A DNA stretch of 64,000 nt from SAR202 cluster bacterium (GTDB lineage: Bacteria > Chloroflexota > Dehalococcoidia > Lucifugimonadales > UBA2985), in NCBI GenBank assembly GCA_009391535.1, contig VFHP01000012.1, forward strand, positions 62,001 through 126,000, given 5' to 3'. Of this stretch, positions 44,827-53,712 are shown piece by piece (position 1 is the stretch's first letter; each line of letters starts with the position of its first letter). A model generated the notes under the pieces. It saw only the letters and a list, made by a program, of their open reading frames with translations, was not told the DNA's origin and searched no databases. The translations under genes and the position numbers were made by a program.

Positions 44827-46020
44827 TTAAATCGATTCATCAGCCTTCAATTCTTCTATATCCTGATCTGTCAAACTAAGCATAGTTTTTAATAAATCTT
44901 CTGTGTGCTCTCCAAGTGCTGGAGAATGCGACTGAATGCCGCCAGGAGTCCTAGATAGCTTTACTGGGGTGTCTATAGCATCAACATATCCAATTCTAGG
45001 ATGAGGTACCTTTCGGATCATTTGCCTATGCTTTACCTGGGGATCTTCAACCACCTGATCTATTGAATAAACAGGACCACATGGAATACCTAGTTCTTCA
45101 AATTCCGATAGCCATTCATCAGATGTTTTCTTGCTAAGTGCTTCATTAATTATAGGTTCTGCCAGATGCCAATTTTGACTACGTAGCCATCCGTCATCCA
45201 ATCTTTGGTCGTGTATCAGATCTATCCTGTCGATGGCAGAACAGAACAGGGGCCATTTCTCGTTACGACCGTCTGCCAATGCCACGGTTATATAACCATC
45301 CTTGGTTGGAAAAGCCTGAAATGGAGCTGTAACCGGGTGTTTTGTTCCTAGGGGTTTAGGGGCCACTCCTGTAGCAAAATAACGAATGAATGCATTCTCC
45401 AATATAGATACTTGGCAATCTAACATACTTATGTCTACAAATTGTCCTTTACCACTGGTAGAACGCTCTTGTAATGCACTAAGTATTCCTATAACCGAGA
45501 ATAGGGCGGGTGTTATATCTCCCTGGGAAACGCCTGGTCTGATTGGAGGACCACCAGGTTCACCAGTTATACTCATCACTCCTCCCATACCCTGTATGAT
45601 AACGTCTAAGGCGCCTTTATTGGAGTAAGGTCCGGTCTGACCAAAACCTGATATAGAAGCATATATAATACCTGGATTATGCTCATTCAAAATATCGTAT
45701 CCCAGCCCTAATCTTTTCATTGCACCCGGAGACATGTTCTCCACTATGACATCTGCTTTGTCCACAAGTTTAAGGAAAACGTTTTTCCCTTTTTCTTTTT
45801 TTAAATCAAGACTCATTCCCTTTTTCCCTCGATTTATACTCATAAAGTATGTGCTTTCTTCCTCTATGAAAGGGCCACTAGCCCGAGATCTGTCTCCAAT
45901 TCCAGGTTGCTCAATTTTTATCACTGTCGCACCGAGGTCTGCCAAAACCATCGCGGCGAACGGGCCTGCTAACACATGTGTCAAATCAAGCACTACAATA
46001 TCCTTTAGTGGTCCCGACAT
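44827..46020 (-). CDS. CaiB/BaiF (family III) CoA-transferase
   Basis: Family III enzymes move CoA between carboxylic acids, for example formyl-, carnitinyl- or arylsuccinyl-CoA. LDLTHVLAGPFAAMVLADLGATVIK, GGPPIRPGVSQGDI and VDISMLD are conserved, the last containing the likely catalytic Asp (about residue 201). The ATG at 46020 is eight bases after AAAGG and is preferred over the one at 46026. The length is 397 residues. The substrate is unknown and no acyl-CoA gene is adjacent. Confidence 0.9.
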   Translation of the reverse strand: MSGPLKDIVVLDLTHVLAGPFAAMVLADLGATVIKIEQPGIGDRSRASGPFIEEESTYFMSINRGKKGMSLDLKKEKGKNVFLKLVDKADVIVENMSPGAMKRLGLGYDILNEHNPGIIYASISGFGQTGPYSNKGALDVIIQGMGGVMSITGEPGGPPIRPGVSQGDITPALFSVIGILSALQERSTSGKGQFVDISMLDCQVSILENAFIRYFATGVAPKPLGTKHPVTAPFQAFPTKDGYITVALADGRNEKWPLFCSAIDRIDLIHDQRLDDGWLRSQNWHLAEPIINEALSKKTSDEWLSEFEELGIPCGPVYSIDQVVEDPQVKHRQMIRKVPHPRIGYVDAIDTPVKLSRTPGGIQSHSPALGEHTEDLLKTMLSLTDQDIEELKADESI

Positions 46021-46196
46021 ATTCATATCCTTTCTAAATCAACTGGATGTGATTTATCTCATCATACCCACAACCACCGATAGTATCAAAATAATAGACC
46101 GCTAGCGTATACAAATGCAATAATGTAAGCACAGTTGTATATTAATGTTTCAGTAGAATATAATAGTAGGTTATACAGAACATGGAATAATTACAT

Positions 46197-47258
46197 ATGG
46201 CTAACCAGAAAGATTTTTACAAGACACTTGGGGTAAATCGTCAGGCAACCCAAGAAGAAATAAAGACCAAGTTCCGCAAATTGGCACTTGAATATCATCC
46301 TGACAGAAATAAGGATGCATCTGCCCAAGACAAATTCAAGGAAATAAACGCTGCTTATCAAGTTCTGGGAGATCCGCAGAAAAGGGCCCAGTACGATAGA
46401 TTTGGTGATGTAGGAATAGGCTCCGGTGGATGGAACCAAGGAGGATTCGGCGGGGCAGAGAATTTTGGTGGGTTCGGAGATATTTTCGATGCTTTTTTCG
46501 GCGGGTTTGGCGGGACAACCGCGAACGCTCCCCGAGCTGGTCGTGATATACAAACTGCTACTACAATATCCTTTGAAGAGTCTGCATTTGGAGTGGAAAA
46601 GGAAATTGAAGTTGAGAGAGTAGAACCATGCGGGGAATGCCAAGGTTTAGGCTCTAGACCTGGGACTACTCCTATCGATTGTTCAGACTGTAATGGGCTA
46701 GGTCAGGTAAGAAGAATACAAAGAAGTATATTCGGACAATTTAGTCAATCTGGACCCTGTGTAAAATGTAATGGGCAAGGAAAAATAATAACGGATCCCT
46801 GCAATTACTGCAAAGGATCGTCAAGAGAAAGAAAAAGACGAAGAATAAAGATAGATATACCTGCTGGCATAGAAGATAGTATGCAAATAAGACTAACGCG
46901 ACAAGGTAATGCTGGTGAGAATGGTGGACCACCTGGCAATTTGTACGTGGAACTAAATATAAAAGAACATGAAATATTTACCAGGCGGGAAAATGACGTA
47001 CTATTAAATGTACCAATCAATTTCGCCCAAGCTGCTCTAGGAGATGAATTAGAATTACCATCTTTAACTGGAACCACTACCCTAAAAATACCATCCGGAA
47101 CCCAATCAGGAACCGAATTTCGTATAAAAGGCATAGGCATCCCTCACATGGCCAGGTCTAGAAAGGGAGATCAACTTGTCATAGTTCACGTCGTTACTCC
47201 CAAGAAACTTAGTTCTGATCAGAAAAAACTATTCGATGAACTATCCAAAACCATGTGA
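46197..47258 (+). CDS. dnaJ: Chaperone protein DnaJ
   Basis: DnaJ delivers unfolded proteins to DnaK and stimulates its ATPase. The J domain has YHPDRN at about residues 39-44. The Gly/Phe region is at about 80-110. Four zinc-centre motifs follow ([32 protein letters not shown]; the last is altered), then the substrate-binding domains. The length of 353 residues is slightly short. dnaK and grpE are absent here, and no CIRCE operator is seen. Confidence 0.94.
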   Translation: MANQKDFYKTLGVNRQATQEEIKTKFRKLALEYHPDRNKDASAQDKFKEINAAYQVLGDPQKRAQYDRFGDVGIGSGGWNQGGFGGAENFGGFGDIFDAFFGGFGGTTANAPRAGRDIQTATTISFEESAFGVEKEIEVERVEPCGECQGLGSRPGTTPIDCSDCNGLGQVRRIQRSIFGQFSQSGPCVKCNGQGKIITDPCNYCKGSSRERKRRRIKIDIPAGIEDSMQIRLTRQGNAGENGGPPGNLYVELNIKEHEIFTRRENDVLLNVPINFAQAALGDELELPSLTGTTTLKIPSGTQSGTEFRIKGIGIPHMARSRKGDQLVIVHVVTPKKLSSDQKKLFDELSKTM

Positions 47259-47374
47259 AAACCTTAGTAAATATATGTTTCCCATTACATATGACAACGA
47301 AATCACTTTAATGGAATTCAACAATATGTATAAATTTACACCCTCTAAATGGATCCAAAAAATGTTGTTTTACT

Positions 47375-48277
47375 ATGAAGTGGCTTGAATTAAGTTTAAT
47401 AACCCCTTCTGAATATGTTGAGCCTTTATCATTAATATTCCACAGATATGGGCACGGCGGTGTCGCTGAAGAGATCGAAGTCGATTACAACCCTGATGAA
47501 GGAGAAGTGATGCCAGACAATCCAAATGTCATTCTCCGCACTTATATGCCTATAGACGAATTCACAGAATCCAGAAAACAGGAAATACAAATAGCCATAG
47601 CATTAATATCCAAAATTGCCGATTTATCCCCGTTGAAAGAACAAATTATTCAAGATAACGACTGGATGAACTACTGGAAAAATCACTTTCCCATGTTGAA
47701 AATTGGAAGAATAATCATCTGTCCGTCTTGGATCCAACATACTGCCGAACAAGATGAAATATTGATTGCATTAGATCCAGGCATGGCATTCGGTACTGGC
47801 CATCATCCCACCACAAAAATGTGTATCTCGGAGATTGAGAAGCTTTTTGATGCAGGAACCCGTGACAGAGTGCTAGATATAGGAACTGGATCTGGAATAT
47901 TAGCAATGGTCGCTGCCACCTTAGGGGCAACCGGCGTGTTAGGAATAGACACCGACCCATTAGCAGTAACAGCTGCCATGTTGAATATCGAAACAAACAA
48001 ACTAGAAAATAGAGTAGAAATTATCCAAGGAACAATTGAGGGCAACGATTTATCTCAATATGATTTAGTAGTCGCTAATTTGTACAGCAAAGTGATAATG
48101 GAAATAGGACATTCAATAATGAGTAAAGTAGACAGAAATGGCATGGTAATATTATCAGGGATAATGAAGGACAAGTTGGAAGAAGTAATCGTATCTTTGC
48201 GCACACATAATTTTGTATTGGACCATTACTGTACAGAAGGTGATTGGGCCGTAGTAGTTGGACATAAATATGGATAA
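47375..48277 (+). CDS. prmA: Ribosomal protein L11 methyltransferase
   Basis: PrmA trimethylates ribosomal protein L11. The C-terminal class I methyltransferase domain has VLDIGTGSGILAM (motif I, about residues 166-178), LGIDTDPLAV, DLVVANLYSKVI and FGTGHHPTT, the PrmA-specific loop. The length is 300 residues. It is placed after dnaJ and before rsmE, a conserved order. There is no clear ribosome site at 47375. Confidence 0.93.
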   Translation: MKWLELSLITPSEYVEPLSLIFHRYGHGGVAEEIEVDYNPDEGEVMPDNPNVILRTYMPIDEFTESRKQEIQIAIALISKIADLSPLKEQIIQDNDWMNYWKNHFPMLKIGRIIICPSWIQHTAEQDEILIALDPGMAFGTGHHPTTKMCISEIEKLFDAGTRDRVLDIGTGSGILAMVAATLGATGVLGIDTDPLAVTAAMLNIETNKLENRVEIIQGTIEGNDLSQYDLVVANLYSKVIMEIGHSIMSKVDRNGMVILSGIMKDKLEEVIVSLRTHNFVLDHYCTEGDWAVVVGHKYG

Positions 48278-48283
48278 TAAGTG

Positions 48284-49027
48284 ATGAACAGATTTTTTGT
48301 AGATCCAAAACATATAAAGAACGATCGCGTTTCAATAAATGATGAGGCAGCCCACCAAATACATACAGTGTTAAGACTAAAGGCCGGCGATAACATTATG
48401 TTATTGGACAACACAGGCATAGAATACTTGGTAACTATTGAACAGGCATCTCCTACTAGCGTTGAAGCTAGAGTATTGAAAACCACAAAGGGTCTAGCTG
48501 ATCCGAGCATTTTTATACGCCTATACCAAGGCATTATGAAAGGTAGTAAGTTTGATCTAACTTTGCAGAAAGGAACTGAAAGTGGTATATCTAGTTTCGT
48601 ACCTACAGTATGCCAAAGAAGCGAAGTGAAACTTACCGATGGCTGGTTCGATAGAAAAATCAACCGATGGTCTACGATAGTGAAAGAAGCATCTGAACAA
48701 ACTGGTAGATCCTATATACCAGATGTGGAGCATCCTACTACTTTATATGAAGCATTCCTCCATGAAAAAAGTTTCAAACTGATTGCATGGGAAAAAGAAT
48801 CCAATGTTCATCTTGGAGAAGTTATTCGAAATAATGAAGCTGACATTCTAAGCCGAGGGCTAAGTATTTTCATAGGACCAGAAGGCGGATTTGAAGACGA
48901 AGAGATACGTGCAGCTCAAAATGCAAACATCTCAACCGTTAGTCTAGGTAGAAGGATGCTTAGGGCAGAAACCGCAGGTATAATTGTATCAAGCTTGGTG
49001 CTATATCAGTTGGGGGATTTAGGGTGA
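48284..49027 (+). CDS. rsmE: 16S rRNA (uracil-1498-N3) methyltransferase
   Basis: RsmE methylates U1498 of 16S rRNA using a SPOUT fold. It starts with the family sequence RFFVDPKHI. HQIHTVLRLKAGDNI is the PUA-like part. GPEGGFEDEEI and SLGRRMLRAETAGI are the knot and AdoMet motifs near the end. The length is 247 residues. ATG 48284 is taken; GTG 48281 is also possible. It is five bases after prmA. Confidence 0.95.
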   Translation: MNRFFVDPKHIKNDRVSINDEAAHQIHTVLRLKAGDNIMLLDNTGIEYLVTIEQASPTSVEARVLKTTKGLADPSIFIRLYQGIMKGSKFDLTLQKGTESGISSFVPTVCQRSEVKLTDGWFDRKINRWSTIVKEASEQTGRSYIPDVEHPTTLYEAFLHEKSFKLIAWEKESNVHLGEVIRNNEADILSRGLSIFIGPEGGFEDEEIRAAQNANISTVSLGRRMLRAETAGIIVSSLVLYQLGDLG

Positions 49028-49041
49028 CAGCACAATAGCAG

Positions 49042-49356
49042 TTAAACTTCATATTCAATTAAGATATCATCTCCTTCTACACGCACCTGATATGTTTTCA
49101 ACGGCTCCACAGCGGGAGGGCTTGTCACTTCCCCTGTTCTTATATCAAATTCGGCTCCGTGACACGGACATTGAATAATGTTCCCATCTAAATCTCCGTC
49201 CGATAAACCACAGCCCGCATGGGTACATTCCTCATCAAATGCATAAAGTACTCCCTCAACATGGGCTATTACTACCTTACTATCCTCTATTTCCGCAGAG
49301 ATCATGTCTCCATCTTGAATATCGTCCACGCTGGCAATCCTAACAAAATTCTCCAA
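49042..49356 (-). CDS. Rieske-type [2Fe-2S] ferredoxin
   Basis: A small soluble electron carrier with one Rieske cluster. CTHAGC and CPCHGAEFD supply the two Cys and two His ligands. The length from the TTG at 49356 is about 104 residues (ENFVRIASVDDI start, AAGGGGG upstream). A longer frame reaches 49398 but lacks a ribosome site. It may serve an oxygenase or a nitrite-reductase-like partner, none of which is adjacent. It precedes ccdA in map order but both read leftward. Confidence 0.88.
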   Translation of the reverse strand: MENFVRIASVDDIQDGDMISAEIEDSKVVIAHVEGVLYAFDEECTHAGCGLSDGDLDGNIIQCPCHGAEFDIRTGEVTSPPAVEPLKTYQVRVEGDDILIEYEV

Positions 49357-49435
49357 ACCCGCCCCCTTAAATATTGTTCTATACAATCTAAAATGCAAAA
49401 GGAATATATCATCAATCAGGAAATGTTATCTACCC

Positions 49436-50143
49436 CTACATCAACAAACTTCCATCTCCAAGTATCCAATAATATACAAGATACAACCCTGAAAATACTA
49501 GGAATATATTGCCCGTAAATCCTACTAATGGAACTATTCTTTTGATAAATTGAGTCACAATATCTCTAAAAAGGACAACCCCCAATGTAGAAGATATCAA
49601 TACAAGTCCCATGCCCAATCCATAACTCACAAATCTTGCTATAGATTCCAAAAACTTTATCTCACCAAGTTGATTGCCGGACAATATGCCCACAGCTGCT
49701 AGAAATATAGGAAAAGCACACCCCAAAGAAGATACAGCATATAATATGCCGAAGACAAAAACGCCACGATAACCCTTACGATTACTAAGCCCGATTCTAG
49801 AAACTATAGTTAATGTCAAATGATCCTTGGTAATAATTAGCCACAATCCGGTCATCAAAATAATTATGCCTACCATCAATCCTGCTATCGGGAAAATGCT
49901 AATTACGTAGCCTCCAGTTATGGTTACTACTATTCCTGCAACTAAAGAGAACGCCACAAATCCAGCAGTAGCCATAAGACCCAAAACAATGCCTTGTGCT
50001 ACTGCTTTCAAAGGATTATCAGTCTCGGAAACTGCCCCTAACTGATATCCGATGTATGCCGGCAACATAACTACCCCACAAGGGTTAAAAGCAGCTACTA
50101 TCCCTGCGCTAAACGCAAAGGCTATAGGTATGTCCAAAAACAA
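49436..50143 (-). CDS. CcdA-type cytochrome c biogenesis/thiol transport protein
   Basis: CcdA (short DsbD relative) carries reducing power from cytoplasmic thioredoxin across the membrane. It has six hydrophobic helices in 235 residues. Cys in AAFNPCGVVMLPAY (about residue 22) and in VSSLGCAFPIFLA (about residue 139) form the reactive pair. The start is TTG 50143, nine bases after GGAGG. The stop is 79 bases from the Rieske gene start, so the two are probably cotranscribed. Confidence 0.88.
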   Translation of the reverse strand: MFLDIPIAFAFSAGIVAAFNPCGVVMLPAYIGYQLGAVSETDNPLKAVAQGIVLGLMATAGFVAFSLVAGIVVTITGGYVISIFPIAGLMVGIIILMTGLWLIITKDHLTLTIVSRIGLSNRKGYRGVFVFGILYAVSSLGCAFPIFLAAVGILSGNQLGEIKFLESIARFVSYGLGMGLVLISSTLGVVLFRDIVTQFIKRIVPLVGFTGNIFLVFSGLYLVYYWILGDGSLLM

Positions 50144-50332
50144 TGTTCAAATCCTCCAGGTAGATTGACCCTATTATACATGGTACTATCGCTACTACTT
50201 TGCAACTACATGCATATATGCGCTTATACGCTCTTATCATCACTTGTATGCAAATCAGGTTCTTGTTTGTTATCTATAATGTGGCAACCAGATTATAACC
50301 CCAAGCCATCCGGTTAATACCAATATGTTTTA

Positions 50333-50362
50333 TTGACAACAAAGCACCGCTGTACATAAAAT
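50333..50362 (+). promoter_or_regulatory. Promoter for zinc-ribbon protein and recombinase
   Basis: A perfect TTGACA (50333-50338) and TAAAAT (50357-50362) are 18 bases apart, ending 20 bases before the ATG at 50383. Confidence 0.6.
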
Positions 50363-50382
50363 GGCTGTGAATGGAGCATAAT

Positions 50383-51084
50383 ATGACCGGTATCGAAAAA
50401 CTCTACGATCTCAGCAGTACAGACCGCGCAATAGAACATTGTAGTGCATCTATAAGAGAAATTGACTTAGCCCTTAATGATAACGATATTCTGCTCCAGA
50501 ATCAGGACAATCTTGCCAAAGCATCCACCATTTTGCAGACACAAGAAACCAGACGAACAGATTCTGAACTTTTATTTGAATCTACCAAAACGAAGGGGGA
50601 TAAAATAGAAAAAGACCTATACGGTGGCTCTATATCTAATCCACGAGAATTGGAAGATATGCAGAAAGAATTGGGCATGATCAGGGTACAGCAACAAAGA
50701 TGCGAAGATTCATTATTGAAGACATTGCAATCTGTAGAGAAAACCAAACATGTGGTAGAAAAATTAGAGACAGCTATATCCAAAATAAAATTTAGAAAAC
50801 TCAAAGAAGACAAGGTTTTGATTCAAAAAAAGAAGACCTTAGAAAACTCCTCGATTCAACTACAAGAGTATCGCTCTAAACTTTCTACTTCAATAAACTC
50901 CCAACACTTAAGTTTATACGAGGCCCTAAACAAATCACGTATATCAGATCCTGTAGTAAAAATAGACCGGGGCATGTGTCAAGGATGCCGTATATCTTTG
51001 CCCACAGGACTAGTACATTCAACTAGAACATCAAAAACCCCGGTCCAATGTCCAAGTTGCAGCAGAATATTAGTCTCCAGCTAA
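50383..51084 (+). CDS. Coiled-coil protein with C4 zinc ribbon (CdsZ-like)
   Basis: The 233 residues make a long helical coiled coil (about residues 10-175) and a C-terminal zinc ribbon, C-x2-C (MCQGC) and C-x2-C (QCPSC). This is the C4-type zinc-ribbon family often encoded next to rnpB and RNase H genes. GGAGC upstream makes ATG 50383 the start rather than 50371. Seven bases separate it from the recombinase. Its role is unclear; an RNA- or ribosome-related task is suggested by context. Confidence 0.82.
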   Translation: MTGIEKLYDLSSTDRAIEHCSASIREIDLALNDNDILLQNQDNLAKASTILQTQETRRTDSELLFESTKTKGDKIEKDLYGGSISNPRELEDMQKELGMIRVQQQRCEDSLLKTLQSVEKTKHVVEKLETAISKIKFRKLKEDKVLIQKKKTLENSSIQLQEYRSKLSTSINSQHLSLYEALNKSRISDPVVKIDRGMCQGCRISLPTGLVHSTRTSKTPVQCPSCSRILVSS

Positions 51085-51090
51085 AATGTT

Positions 51091-52458
51091 ATGAAAGCCA
51101 TAGGATATTTCTACGAAGACACGGAATCACCCGAATTCGTCTTGTCCAATCAAAGAGATCGTTTTATTTCCTATTGCACTCAAAATGACCATCAAGCCGT
51201 GACGGAATTTGTGGACAGGAAAATCGATAACACAGACCGTTCTGGCTACAACCTGCTGCTGAAATACCTCCAGGAATCTGGTTCCGAATTCCTATTATTA
51301 GTAAGCGGCACAGAGATTCTTAGTAATGATCTTGAATCTTCCATAGATCGAATCCTAGAACTTGATTCTTTTGGAGCTAAAGTCGTATGCACAACAGGAG
51401 ATATATCAGATCCTTTTCAATACGCACTAAGACGATGGACCAACGTTAATCCCAAAGGGACCAGGGGTCAACAAATAAAAGAAGCTATGATGGCCAAAGC
51501 AATGAGAGGTGAGGGACTCGGCAAACCACCATTTGGATACAAAATTAGTTCTGAAGGTAGACTAGAACTCAATGAAAATGAATACACTGCCGTGAAACAT
51601 ATATTCCAGATGTACACAAAAGAAAACATGGGCATGAGACGCATTGTCTCTAAACTAAATCAGATGGGAGTTACTACAAGGAGTGGTCGAGGATGGTCTA
51701 TAGTTACTGTCAGAGACATCCTAAGAAACCGATCCTACATCGGCACATATAACAGATTCGGTATTGTAACACCTAGGAACCATACACCAATAATAGAACC
51801 TGAGACTTTTAGAATGGCACAAGAAATATTAGGAAGATTTAACAAGCCTAGAGCACAATTAAGCAGCGAGCCATTTATGCTATCTGGCATGATCTACTGT
51901 GCCTATTGTAACAACAATATGATAGGGGTTAATAGACAACAAGGATGGATGAGAAAAGATTCGTCTCAGGTGACTGGCACGTACAGATATTATCAGTGCC
52001 AATCAAGAGTTAACAAAGGCATGTGCGACTATCACACATGGAGATCTGACGTCTTAGAAGAAAATATAAAAGACCAAATAAAAGAACTTCTGATGAACGG
52101 GAAGGCTAATATAAAGATGATGGCAACAGAGCAGTCTTTTCCATCAAACAACAACACCCAAACGGACTATCCTGACCCACTGTTTATAAAAACTTTAGAA
52201 TCTGTGGCTGCTGGATTGATATCTCTTTCATATATGCGACATGCTGTCAGTAGCATGAAAAAAACCAGACAAAATATAGCTCACGATTCATCCGACGACA
52301 ACTTGCTTGCCAATGCTATAAACAGTGGCAATCTGTCTAATATAATAAACAATTGGCATGCTCTGAATCCAAATACGCTAACCCTTTTATTTAAGGGTCT
52401 AATAGAAAAAGCAACCGTCTCTGACGATTCTGTAGATATAAAGCTTAAGCATCTTTGA
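51091..52458 (+). CDS. Serine recombinase family protein with degenerate active site
   Basis: The layout is that of a large serine recombinase: resolvase-like N-domain (residues 1-125), recombinase DNA-binding domain (GKPPFGYKI, RGWSIVTVRDILRNRSYIGT), and zinc ribbon (CAYC, then YYQC and C), with a helical tail. The active site is altered. The motif normally G-Y-x-R-V-S reads GYFYED (Y8, D10), and the LDRLSR motif reads TEILSN (I76, N79). Without the Ser and Arg residues it should not cut DNA. It is read through to the rnpB promoter; no att sites or cargo are seen. Confidence 0.85.
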   Translation: MKAIGYFYEDTESPEFVLSNQRDRFISYCTQNDHQAVTEFVDRKIDNTDRSGYNLLLKYLQESGSEFLLLVSGTEILSNDLESSIDRILELDSFGAKVVCTTGDISDPFQYALRRWTNVNPKGTRGQQIKEAMMAKAMRGEGLGKPPFGYKISSEGRLELNENEYTAVKHIFQMYTKENMGMRRIVSKLNQMGVTTRSGRGWSIVTVRDILRNRSYIGTYNRFGIVTPRNHTPIIEPETFRMAQEILGRFNKPRAQLSSEPFMLSGMIYCAYCNNNMIGVNRQQGWMRKDSSQVTGTYRYYQCQSRVNKGMCDYHTWRSDVLEENIKDQIKELLMNGKANIKMMATEQSFPSNNNTQTDYPDPLFIKTLESVAAGLISLSYMRHAVSSMKKTRQNIAHDSSDDNLLANAINSGNLSNIINNWHALNPNTLTLLFKGLIEKATVSDDSVDIKLKHL

Positions 52459-52483
52459 CGCGTTATCACTGTAATGATAAAAT
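52455..52483 (+). promoter_or_regulatory. Promoter for rnpB, overlapping the recombinase stop
   Basis: TTGACG (52455-52460) covers the recombinase stop codon. TAAAAT (52478-52483) follows after 17 bases. Transcription would start near 52490-52491, right where the RNA fold begins. Confidence 0.7.
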
Positions 52484-52490
52484 TATCTAT

Positions 52491-52846
52491 CGTTGATCGG
52501 TAGATTGGGTGATCGCTCCATGCCATATGGGGAGGAAAGTCCGAGCTCCACTGGGCAGGGTGCTGGCTAACGGCCAGGCGGGGAAACCCGACGGAAAGTG
52601 CAACAGAAAACAAACTACCTCTAAAAAGAGGCAAAGGTGAAATGGCGAGTTAAGAGCTCACCGCTTCAATGGTGACATTGAAGGCATGGCAAACCCCACT
52701 CGGAGCAAGGCCAAATAGGAGAACCAAGACAGCTCAGGTCGTTCTCGGGTTGGCTGCTAGAGGCTGCAAGTAATTGTAGTCCCAGATAAATGATCACTGT
52801 CTCCATCCGGAGATACAGAACTCGGCTTATATATCTACCTTCAACG
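52491..52846 (+). ncRNA. rnpB: RNase P RNA, bacterial type A
   Basis: This is the catalytic RNA of RNase P, which matures tRNA 5' ends. GGGAGGAAAGTCCGAGCTCC-like and ACAGAAAAC motifs, GGAGAACCAAG and AGAACTCGGCTTAT are universally conserved elements, all in order. The P1 helix can be drawn: GGTAGAT (52499-52505) with ATCTACC (52833-52839), extended by CGTTGA (52491-52496) with TCAACG (52841-52846). A T-rich run follows, so P1 may double as a terminator. The ends are placed from this helix. Confidence 0.93.
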
Positions 52847-52918
52847 ATTTTGTGTTTATAAATACTAGAATACGGACAACCAAAATGATACCGACTTTAT
52901 TGCCTATTAAGAGACATA

Positions 52919-53707
52919 ATGATGCCTCAAGATAATTTTAAAGAACACACAATACGACAAGCTTTATCAACCAACGTTTTTGGTCATTCCCTAGTATTCC
53001 TTGACTCAACTATTTCTACTATGACAGAAGCCCGTGAATTAGTTAGTAACAGTGCCCCTGAAGGAACATTAGTAATTGCTGAGGAGCAAACCTCAGGTAA
53101 GGGCAGGTTCGATAGGAATTGGATTTCTCCACACGGAGTCAATTTGTATATATCATTGATACTGAGGCCTTCGACAGAAGTTCTTGTGAAATTGGGGATT
53201 ATTACGTCTCTTGCCTTGGCCAGAGTTATAGATAATTTCCTTCCTGCCAATAACAACGTATCCATAAAATGGCCAAATGACTTACGCATCAACAAAAAAA
53301 AGGTTGCCGGAATCTTGATAGAAAACCACATTGGTGATCATCAAAATTACTCCATAATAGGCGTTGGAATAAACGTAAATTCACAACCTATTAAAATCCC
53401 ATCTATATCAGCAATAGCTACCAGTGTATTTCAAGAAACGAATAACGTTACAAATAGAGTGGATTTGTTAAACTCCTTCATGAAGGAGTTAGAAAATCTA
53501 TATCTTAACGGTTTAAATGTCGATAGCATTAATCGTGAATGGAAAATGTATTTGGACAATATTGGAGATAACATCACTGTCAGATGGGGTGACCATACCT
53601 ATGTAGGAGTAGCAGAAGACGTAGACACAAACGGCAGCCTAATTTTGAGGCTTCAAAATGGCGACATCAGGACTCTGCCTGCAGGAGAAGTAACCTTAAC
53701 TGTTTAA
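52919..53707 (+). CDS. birA: Biotin-[acetyl-CoA-carboxylase] ligase
   Basis: BirA attaches biotin to carboxylases through biotinyl-AMP. LDSTISTMTEAREL, EEQTSGKGRFDRNWISP (adenylate loop) and KWPNDLRINKKKVAGIL are the catalytic motifs. A short C-terminal SH3-like domain follows. The N-terminal DNA-binding domain of bifunctional BirA is absent, so it is ligase only. The length is 262 residues. It converges with the mu-crystallin gene with a 5-base gap. Confidence 0.93.
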   Translation: MMPQDNFKEHTIRQALSTNVFGHSLVFLDSTISTMTEARELVSNSAPEGTLVIAEEQTSGKGRFDRNWISPHGVNLYISLILRPSTEVLVKLGIITSLALARVIDNFLPANNNVSIKWPNDLRINKKKVAGILIENHIGDHQNYSIIGVGINVNSQPIKIPSISAIATSVFQETNNVTNRVDLLNSFMKELENLYLNGLNVDSINREWKMYLDNIGDNITVRWGDHTYVGVAEDVDTNGSLILRLQNGDIRTLPAGEVTLTV

Positions 53708-53712
53708 CAACG

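Noticed and set aside
46027..46196. CIRCE heat-shock operator upstream of dnaJ
   Set aside because: The TTAGCACTC-N9-GAGTGCTAA pattern is absent.
47275..47388. A 37-codon frame before and overlapping prmA
   Set aside because: No ribosome site, no recognisable pattern, and it overlaps the prmA start in another frame.
51091..52846. Recombinase plus rnpB as an integrated mobile element
   Set aside because: No attachment-site repeats, no cargo and no insertion in a tRNA were seen; rnpB is intact with its own promoter, and the recombinase active site is gone.
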